NCBI GenBank assembly: GCA_021205045.1
Contig: JAJPYH010000012.1
Location: forward strand, 1,496 to 7,743
Direction: 5' to 3'
Length of the DNA: 6,248 nucleotides
From: Lachnospiraceae bacterium
GTDB taxonomy: Bacteria; Bacillota; Clostridia; Lachnospirales; Lachnospiraceae
The first letter of the stretch is position 1. The number at the start of each line of letters is the position of its first letter. Shown here piece by piece: positions 1-4,686 of this stretch. The translations under genes and the position numbers were made by a program. The notes beneath the pieces are model-generated. The model did no database searches. It saw only the letters and a list, made by a program, of their open reading frames with translations, and was not told where the DNA came from.

Positions 1-3000
1 TATCGTCATCGCCGCTATCACCACCAGAAGTATCAGCCTTTACCAGTGCTGCCTTAGCCTCCTGAAGCGCTGCCAGAGCCGCGTCTACCTCAGCCTGGGT
101 CGCATTCGGATCAGCCAGAACCGTCTGAGCGTTTGCAAGTGCGGCAGCATACACTGCATAACTTGCTGCTGTATACGCACTCTCTACGATAGTCTCATCC
201 TCTTCCGTTTCCGTCTGAAGCTCGGATTTGTCAACAGTATCATCATCGCTGGTTGCATTCAGCGTTGCAAGCGTCGGAATCGTCACTCTGGTCCAGTCAG
301 TATCGCTGGCATAGTAATAATCCGTGTACGCCGGCTGATTATAGGAAGAGTTCTGAGACGCAATGCCTACGCGATACTGCGCATTCTGCATCAGCGTGTA
401 GTCCTTGTGGGTGCTCTCCTCTACGTTCATGTAGATTCTGAGGCTTGAGCTGTCGGACTTCGGTAAAATGATCTCTTCGCGATAGTCACCGAACAGATCC
501 GCCACCAGGCTGGGATTGCCCTTGGTGCTGTTGTTGGTCACATATCCGTTAGCCGTCAGGTAAGTATAGGAAGCGTTATTCACGTTTCCGGTGATGGTGA
601 TATTGCTGGTGTTGTTGACAAACTGAGTGGACATATCCTCATCCCACTTGATGTTCATATTGGTGCCAACACCATAGAGCGTCACCGCATTGCCCTTTGC
701 GTCATAACCGGCGCTGATCTCCAGGCCGCTCACATCGGTCAGGTTGTCGCCGATAATGATTCTGCCGTAGTCAGTGGTGCCGGGAGCGCCAAAGAGCGCC
801 ACATTGCTTCTGGCGTCACGCAGAGCCCAGTTGTAGGGTGCGCCGGTGCCGCCCTCAAAGCAGGATACGATCTCCAATCCAGGATTATCAGGATCAATAT
901 CTGTGATGTGAATCGCGTCACCGTGTCCGTACTTGGCCCAGGTATCGCTGGTGCCGCCGTTCAAGTAGTCGCCGCCGGAGCTGTACAGATACAGGTCGCC
1001 GTTCTTATAGGAGACAATAGCGCCGCCGTTGATGATATCCTGGCAGCCGTCTCCATCCACATCCGCCACTGCGATGTAGTGATCGCCCTGACCGGAAAGG
1101 GTTCCGTTCACAGGATCACAACCGTCATAGCCGTGAGGACTGTCGTTGAAGGGGTTGGTCATCACTGTCCAGCCGGAGTCAATGGCTCCCACCACCACAA
1201 GCTTGCCATTCACTACATTGTAAGCCACCATGGTGGTTCTGGTGTAATAGCCGCGGCCCATAATGCAGGAGGCTGTCTCGCCATCCAGATAAGCCACCGC
1301 CACATTAAAGCGGTCATTACGGTTGCCCGGCTCGATATAGTTCATGGCATAGTCGCCCCAGAGCAGGCCGTCGTCCTCACGCTCATAATACCAGTCTACA
1401 GTATCCAGTTCTGAGCCGTCGCCGTCGAAGAGAGTCACATACTCCGGTCCGGTTACAATGTAGCCTTCCCAGGTTTCAAGGCTGTGCTTTTTCATGCGAT
1501 ACTCATAGTGGGTCAGGAAATAATCCGCAAGGATGGTGGCTTCCTCCTCGGTATAACCGCCGTCATGATTACAGGACGCCAGGTCATAATTGCCGTAATA
1601 ATTTACCACATCCTCAAGCTTCACTGTCTTCATCACAGGATTGGATCCTGACGAACTGGAGACATACTGAAGGTTGCCGTCCTCATCATACAAAGCCACG
1701 TTTACTAAAACGTCGCCTTCCTGATAATCAGGAATATACTGCTGAATCTGTTCCACAGTGGTGCTTTCGGTCAATGTAAATGTCACATTGGCATTGCCCG
1801 ATACTTCACCGGTGTAGAAGGTGCTGTCCGACCACTCATAAGAAGTGGTGAACATGGTCACAAGGTTATCAGACCAGATGCCGTCAATGGCATTGGCCAC
1901 TGTTTCCTCAGAATAACGGCTCCATACGCCCCAGTCCATGAAAACATCGATCAGATACTCTCTGTAATCATCCGCTGAGAACACAAAGCTGGTGGTGTCC
2001 AGCGTATCGCTGTCGCCATACTCTTCGATGGCAGATTCCGTGTTGGTCACATAGTAACTCTCGGATACCACCAGATCACCGTTTTCATCGGTGACATTCT
2101 GACCATTCTCATCCAGCTTATAAATGGTCATCTGTGTGCCGGGGGCGGTCTTGACGATCAGCTCCGCTCCGCCGTCATAGTCAAAGTCATAGAGAGCGAA
2201 CTCCGTGTAGTGTGCGCCGGCACGGATGTTGATGCCCAGATCCAGTCTCCACAGCAGTGTGCCGTCCAGCTCATAGCAGTCAAGAATAGTCGTGCCTGTG
2301 TAGCCCTGCTGGGACACGTCCTTGGAAAGGGAAGGCTCCCACTGTACCAGATACTCGTACTCGCCGTCGCCGTCCACATCCGCCACGGACATATCATTGG
2401 CAGAATAGGTAATCACATCATCCGCCGAGGTATAGCCGCTGTCAGTCATGGTGTATCCGCCCAGAGCGATCTCATCCACACCATAGGTCTCACGGATCGT
2501 GGTGCTTGCCGGTTTCTGAAGCGGGATATCGATGTAGGCCACATTGGAGTTGCTGGAATCATAAGTGAAGATATCCGCACTCGCGCAGGCCTCATCTGTC
2601 AGCTCCACACCATCAGCATCCACAGGAACGATGATGTAGGTACTCTCGGTGAGTTCTCCGCCGAAGGTGTCATCAATGTAGTTGGTGCTGTCTGTCACGG
2701 TAGCCAGCAGTACGCCGTTGCGGTATACGTTGAAGTTGTAACCCACAAGACCAGTATCCGTGGTCTCATCTGCATAGCCGTCGCCGTCCTCATCAATGCC
2801 ATCCGTCACCAGCAGACGCCAGCTTAAGTAAACCTGAGTGTCGGAAATCTGCGTCACCGTCAGACCTCTGGTCAGATGCTCCAGCTCAACCTCATACTGT
2901 AAGCCGTTCTGAGCCACTACAGCTTCGCACTTGCTGCCAACGCCGCCTGTGGTCACAGGCGCAACCTTGAAGTATCTCTTGTAGTACGCGGACATCTGTA

Positions 3001-3487
3001 CCGTAAATGTCACGGTAGTCTCACTGCTGTCCAGATCAGACACACTGATGGTCATGGTCTCATCGTCATAGCAGTTATTGCTGTCAGCGTCCAGAAGAAC
3101 ATAATTGGTGGTCTCCGTATCGCAGTCCGACCAGTACACGTTGTAACCGACCAGTGTATCGTCTTCCAGGACGTCCCACTGGAGCGTCACCGTGTCCTCA
3201 GTCACATCTACGACAGTCAGATTCTCCACACAAGTGGCAAGTACCAGATTGTCATAGGCCTCCTGAAGAGCGGCCAATGCCTCCGCGTACCCATCGGCCC
3301 CTTCCTCGGCCGCCGCGAGTGCTTCGAGTGCTCCCTGCACGTCGAATTTCCACGAGGTGGTTGTCGTAGCAGCTTCAACTGTCACATCACCCTGATATAA
3401 GGATGTGACAACCATAGCCGCCGCAAGCAGCAACGCAGCGACGCGTCCGGGGAGCCTGGCAGAAAGAAATTTCTTTTTCCTGTCCAT
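1..3487 (-). CDS. Secreted multidomain rhamnogalacturonan lyase, PL11 family (3' end outside window)
   Basis: The predicted extracellular enzyme cleaves the rhamnogalacturonan I backbone of pectin by beta-elimination at Rha-GalA bonds. At least 1162 codons are open from the ATG at 3487, which follows AGGAGG by 7 bases. Residues 1-39 form a signal peptide (basic KKK, Leu/Ala core, VEA cleavage site). Residues 50-85 are an Ala/Leu-rich FIVAR-like stretch. Residues 88-195 and 208-315 resemble fibronectin III domains; the second holds an EF-hand-like loop, D232-x-D-x-D-G. Residues 318-1065 match PL11 (YesW/YesX type): YIDIPLQKPA (318), NDMSVADVDGDGEYE (364), NIRAGAHYTEF (420), GYIVTGPEYVTLFDG (675), RGYYTR (745), DVDGDGCQD (809), GHGDAIHI (854), GDYREE (1000). 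Several Asp-rich loops (370-378, 434-442, 809-817) suit the calcium sites of the PL11 propeller. Residues 451-674 are much longer than in YesW. Residues 1102-1152 form a second FIVAR-like repeat, followed by a Gly/Ser/Asp tail that leaves the window; a wall anchor could follow but is not visible. The family call is firm; the exact substrate and endo/exo mode are not. Confidence 0.93.
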   Translation of the reverse strand, partial: MDRKKKFLSARLPGRVAALLLAAAMVVTSLYQGDVTVEAATTTTSWKFDVQGALEALAAAEEGADGYAEALAALQEAYDNLVLATCVENLTVVDVTEDTVTLQWDVLEDDTLVGYNVYWSDCDTETTNYVLLDADSNNCYDDETMTISVSDLDSSETTVTFTVQMSAYYKRYFKVAPVTTGGVGSKCEAVVAQNGLQYEVELEHLTRGLTVTQISDTQVYLSWRLLVTDGIDEDGDGYADETTDTGLVGYNFNVYRNGVLLATVTDSTNYIDDTFGGELTESTYIIVPVDADGVELTDEACASADIFTYDSSNSNVAYIDIPLQKPASTTIRETYGVDEIALGGYTMTDSGYTSADDVITYSANDMSVADVDGDGEYEYLVQWEPSLSKDVSQQGYTGTTILDCYELDGTLLWRLDLGINIRAGAHYTEFALYDFDYDGGAELIVKTAPGTQMTIYKLDENGQNVTDENGDLVVSESYYVTNTESAIEEYGDSDTLDTTSFVFSADDYREYLIDVFMDWGVWSRYSEETVANAIDGIWSDNLVTMFTTSYEWSDSTFYTGEVSGNANVTFTLTESTTVEQIQQYIPDYQEGDVLVNVALYDEDGNLQYVSSSSGSNPVMKTVKLEDVVNYYGNYDLASCNHDGGYTEEEATILADYFLTHYEYRMKKHSLETWEGYIVTGPEYVTLFDGDGSELDTVDWYYEREDDGLLWGDYAMNYIEPGNRNDRFNVAVAYLDGETASCIMGRGYYTRTTMVAYNVVNGKLVVVGAIDSGWTVMTNPFNDSPHGYDGCDPVNGTLSGQGDHYIAVADVDGDGCQDIINGGAIVSYKNGDLYLYSSGGDYLNGGTSDTWAKYGHGDAIHITDIDPDNPGLEIVSCFEGGTGAPYNWALRDARSNVALFGAPGTTDYGRIIIGDNLTDVSGLEISAGYDAKGNAVTLYGVGTNMNIKWDEDMSTQFVNNTSNITITGNVNNASYTYLTANGYVTNNSTKGNPSLVADLFGDYREEIILPKSDSSSLRIYMNVEESTHKDYTLMQNAQYRVGIASQNSSYNQPAYTDYYYASDTDWTRVTIPTLATLNATSDDDTVDKSELQTETEEDETIVESAYTAASYAVYAAALANAQTVLADPNATQAEVDAALAALQEAKAALVKADTSGGDSGDDD

Positions 3488-3494
3488 GTAACTT

Positions 3495-3500
3495 CCTCCT
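3495..3500 (-). promoter_or_regulatory. Ribosome binding site of the PL11 lyase
   Basis: On the minus strand a perfect AGGAGG lies 7 bases before the ATG at 3487. It fixes the start of the lyase gene and suggests strong translation. The encoded N-terminus is a well-formed signal peptide, which agrees with this start. Confidence 0.9.
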
Positions 3501-3627
3501 TTGAATTTTTCATTTTTGCGTCATTCGTTGCCAGATTCCATGGCCGCCCCCTCTTCGCCGTCCGTATTGGTAAAACTAAACAGGATGCTTATGTAAAAGT
3601 GGCAAAAATTTCCACAAAAATATTTTA

Positions 3628-3656
3628 ACAATAAACCGTTTCAACATATTTGTCAA
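3628..3656 (-). promoter_or_regulatory. Sigma-A-type promoter for the PL11 lyase
   Basis: Read on the minus strand, a perfect -35 box TTGACA (3656-3651) is followed by a 17-base spacer and TATTGT (3633-3628), which matches TATAAT at 4 of 6 positions. The expected start of transcription is near 3620, giving a leader of about 130 bases. The surroundings are AT-rich. A short palindrome (3633-3641) sits between the two boxes, a placement typical of repressor operators. No catabolite-repression (cre) site that fits the consensus was found. Confidence 0.65.
3633..3641. promoter_or_regulatory. Candidate operator palindrome in the lyase promoter spacer
   Basis: On the minus strand, AAAC-G-GTTT is a perfect inverted repeat with a one-base centre. 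It sits between the -35 and -10 boxes of the lyase promoter and overlaps the -10 box by one base. A regulator bound here would block RNA polymerase. AAAC/GTTT arms around a CG core recall LacI-family operators, but the arms are only four bases long, so chance is a real alternative. Confidence 0.3.
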
Positions 3657-3727
3657 TCTTTTGGGGAAATAATCCTTAATTTTCGTAAAACCTGACCAAC
3701 CTGTTTGTAAATTTTTTTCAATCTTCC

Positions 3728-3737
3728 ATGATATCAT
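3728..3737. promoter_or_regulatory. Ten-base palindrome in the divergent intergenic region
   Basis: ATGATATCAT is a perfect 10-base palindrome. It lies about 70 bases upstream of the lyase -35 box and about 60 bases upstream of the putative plus-strand promoter. It could be a regulator half-site pair shared by the two divergent genes. In AT-rich DNA such a palindrome can also occur by chance, and the flanking bases do not extend the symmetry. Confidence 0.2.
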
Positions 3738-3787
3738 TTTAACCGCACCGCAATTTCTGTTTTAAAGCACAAAAAATCCCACCTGAG

Positions 3788-3798
3788 CTGTCTGACAG
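3788..3798. promoter_or_regulatory. CTGTC-T-GACAG palindrome overlapping the plus-strand -35 region
   Basis: This is a perfect inverted repeat of five-base arms around one base. It overlaps the CTGACA (3792-3797) proposed as the -35 element of the plus-strand promoter, so a bound protein could repress or activate the lipoprotein gene. The assignment rests only on symmetry and position. Confidence 0.25.
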
Positions 3799-3822
3799 TC
3801 AAAGAACCATCCTTGTTACAAT
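3792..3822 (+). promoter_or_regulatory. Possible promoter for the lipoprotein gene
   Basis: TGTTACAAT (3814-3822) is a complete extended -10 element: TG, one base, then TACAAT, which matches TATAAT at 5 of 6 positions. CTGACA (3792-3797) matches the -35 consensus at 5 of 6, but the spacer is 19 bases, longer than ideal; an extended -10 can compensate. Transcription would begin near 3829, almost on the ATG at 3830. That would give either a leaderless message for the long frame or a leader of about 200 bases before the ATG at 4028. Confidence 0.4.
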
Positions 3823-3829
3823 CATACAG

Positions 3830-4027
3830 ATGGAAAGTACTACACAGATGGGAACGAAACGATTCGAGGGAAAAAACGCCTTGATTTATGAATCCCTATA
3901 TGATAAAATACCTCTGTTTATCGCCCGGCGCGGGGAAAATTCCGACTGCGGCAATGATATACCGGCTTCTGAGATGAATTCTGACTGCGACAATGACATA
4001 CCAGCTTCTGAAATGATTGGAGAACCA
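3830..4027 (+). other. In-frame upstream extension of the lipoprotein ORF (66 codons)
   Basis: The frame is open from an ATG at 3830 straight into the lipoprotein at 4028. No ribosome binding site precedes 3830. A TTG at 3881 has GAGGG ten bases upstream and could be an alternative start. The encoded stretch is hydrophilic and has no recognised domain. It ends in two copies of a 13-residue unit, NSDCxNDIPASEM. Translation from 3830 would put about 90 residues before the lipobox cysteine, far longer than a normal lipoprotein signal peptide, so the start at 4028 is preferred. The pattern of changes between the repeats nevertheless hints that this stretch is, or was, translated. Confidence 0.35.
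3938..4015 (+). repeat. Tandem duplication, two 39-bp units
   Basis: Unit 1 is 3938-3976 and unit 2 is 3977-4015. They are directly adjacent and differ at 5 of 39 bases. All five changes are transitions. Four are third-position synonymous changes (TCC/TCT, GAT/GAC, CCG/CCA, GAG/GAA) and one changes Gly to Asp (GGC/GAC). Read in the frame of the lipoprotein, each unit encodes NSDCxNDIPASEM. The unit length is a multiple of three, so the frame is kept. Confidence 0.9.
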
Positions 4028-4519
4028 ATGATAAGCAAATATATCTACAGAAAATATTTTACTGTACTATCCTGCCTCCTGTGTGCTGCCCTCCTCGGCG
4101 GCTGCGCCACCGCGGGCAGCGTCAAAATCGCCAGCTTTGAGGCGCAGATCAGCACCGTTGTGGACAGCATCGAGGAAATTGATGCCAATATGAACGCCAT
4201 CGACACCGATTCCGACACCGCCGGCACCCAGATGCTGAAATATATGAAGGAGCTCTCCTCCGCCATCGACAATCTGGCCGCCATCGAGGTGCCCTCCAGC
4301 GACTATCAGTATGTCAATGACCTGGCGGTGGAGGCGCAGGAATATATGGGGGAGGCCGTCACTCTTTACAGCCAGATTTTATCCTCCGGCGCGGAGTACG
4401 ACCCGGATATCGCCGACGAGGCTTACCAGTATTATCAGAAGGCCTGCCGACGGGTCAGCATTATCGTTTCCCTGCTGCATGGCAACACGCCCTCCGACGT
4501 TGAGATTACATACGAATAA
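4028..4519 (+). CDS. Small helical lipoprotein of unknown function
   Basis: The 163-residue product is a membrane-anchored lipoprotein on the outer face of the cytoplasmic membrane. Its N-terminus has basic residues (K4, R8, K9), a hydrophobic core (11-23) and the lipobox L23-G-G-C26, so Cys26 would be lipidated and become the mature N-terminus. The 138-residue mature part is acidic and appears to hold four amphipathic helices (about 31-58, 65-86, 90-120 and 125-151), suggesting a small four-helix bundle. One further cysteine, C140, is present. I recognise no named family and no catalytic motif. The ATG at 4028 is chosen because GGAGA lies 4 bases upstream and because the signal peptide starts there; the same frame is open back to 3830. 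A terminator follows the stop, so the gene appears to be transcribed alone. It diverges from the PL11 lyase, but a role in pectin use is only a guess. Confidence 0.8.
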   Translation: MISKYIYRKYFTVLSCLLCAALLGGCATAGSVKIASFEAQISTVVDSIEEIDANMNAIDTDSDTAGTQMLKYMKELSSAIDNLAAIEVPSSDYQYVNDLAVEAQEYMGEAVTLYSQILSSGAEYDPDIADEAYQYYQKACRRVSIIVSLLHGNTPSDVEITYE

Positions 4520-4530
4520 TACCAGACAAT

Positions 4531-4606
4531 AAAATTCACCGGCACCTGACGCAAATCCTGAAAAACGGATCGGCCAGAGCCGGTGATTTTTTATGATTTT
4601 TCTTTT
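4531..4606 (+). terminator. Factor-independent terminator of the lipoprotein gene
   Basis: TCACCGGC (4536-4543) pairs perfectly with GCCGGTGA (4579-4586) as an 8-bp stem, followed at once by a T-rich tract (4587-4606) that begins with six T. The 35-base loop can form a small inner stem, ATCC (4555-4558) with GGAT (4567-4570). It starts 12 bases after the stop at 4519. On the other strand the same stem is followed by AATTTTATTG, so it may also weakly stop transcription from the convergent gene. Confidence 0.8.
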
Positions 4607-4662
4607 AACCTGAATTCAGATTGCAACATGCAATCCATTTCATTTTATTTCTGTATCATCAT

Positions 4663-4682
4663 GCCGGGGATTTCTCCCCGGC
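4663..4682 (-). terminator. GAAA-capped hairpin just after the ATPase/nuclease stop
   Basis: On the minus strand, GCCGGGGA-GAAA-TCCCCGGC forms a perfect 8-bp GC-rich stem closed by a GNRA-type tetraloop, four bases past the stop codon at 4687-4689. No run of T follows directly, so it is not a classic terminator by itself. It may protect the 3' end of the message, or act together with the convergent terminator further downstream. Confidence 0.5.
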
Positions 4683-4686
4683 TCGC

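Larger units (their letters stand above)
3488..4027. other. Divergent intergenic region between the lyase and lipoprotein genes
   Basis: These 540 bases separate the two divergent starts. The part from about 3580 to 3780 is AT-rich and carries the lyase promoter and palindromes. The GC-richer part from 3541 to 3570 lies in the lyase 5' untranslated leader, about 130 bases long if the promoter call is right. From 3830 to 4027 an open frame runs without a stop into the lipoprotein gene and contains a 39-bp tandem duplication; whether it is translated is unclear. No tRNA, riboswitch fold or mobile element was recognised. Confidence 0.7.

Noticed and set aside
908..1414. Plus-strand open frame of 168 codons
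   Set aside because: It lies antisense to the PL11 lyase, whose conserved motifs are read on the minus strand here. The product is a low-complexity Val/Ala/Ile/His-rich shadow with no recognisable domain.
2210..2827. Plus-strand open frame of 205 codons
   Set aside because: It is antisense to the fibronectin-III-like and first PL11 motifs of the lyase. The reversed Asp/Gly codons explain its Val/Ile/His-rich content; there is no ribosome binding site or family match.
3521..3541. Tiny upstream frame MESGNE on the minus strand in the lyase leader
   Set aside because: It has a G-rich stretch before its ATG and could be called a leader peptide, but six codons with no regulatory codon run and no attenuator hairpin pair are not enough.
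3653..3725. Direct repeat TCAATCTT at 3653-3660 and 3718-3725
   Set aside because: It is only eight bases in AT-rich DNA, one copy overlapping the lyase -35 box. Chance occurrence is likely.
3732..3737. TATCAT as a plus-strand -10 element
   Set aside because: It matches the consensus at 5 of 6 but has no acceptable -35 box at 16-18 bases; the nearest, TTGTAA at 3705-3710, leaves a 21-base spacer.
4045..4284. Minus-strand open frame of 79 codons
   Set aside because: It is antisense to the lipoprotein, whose signal peptide and lipobox make the plus strand the coding one.
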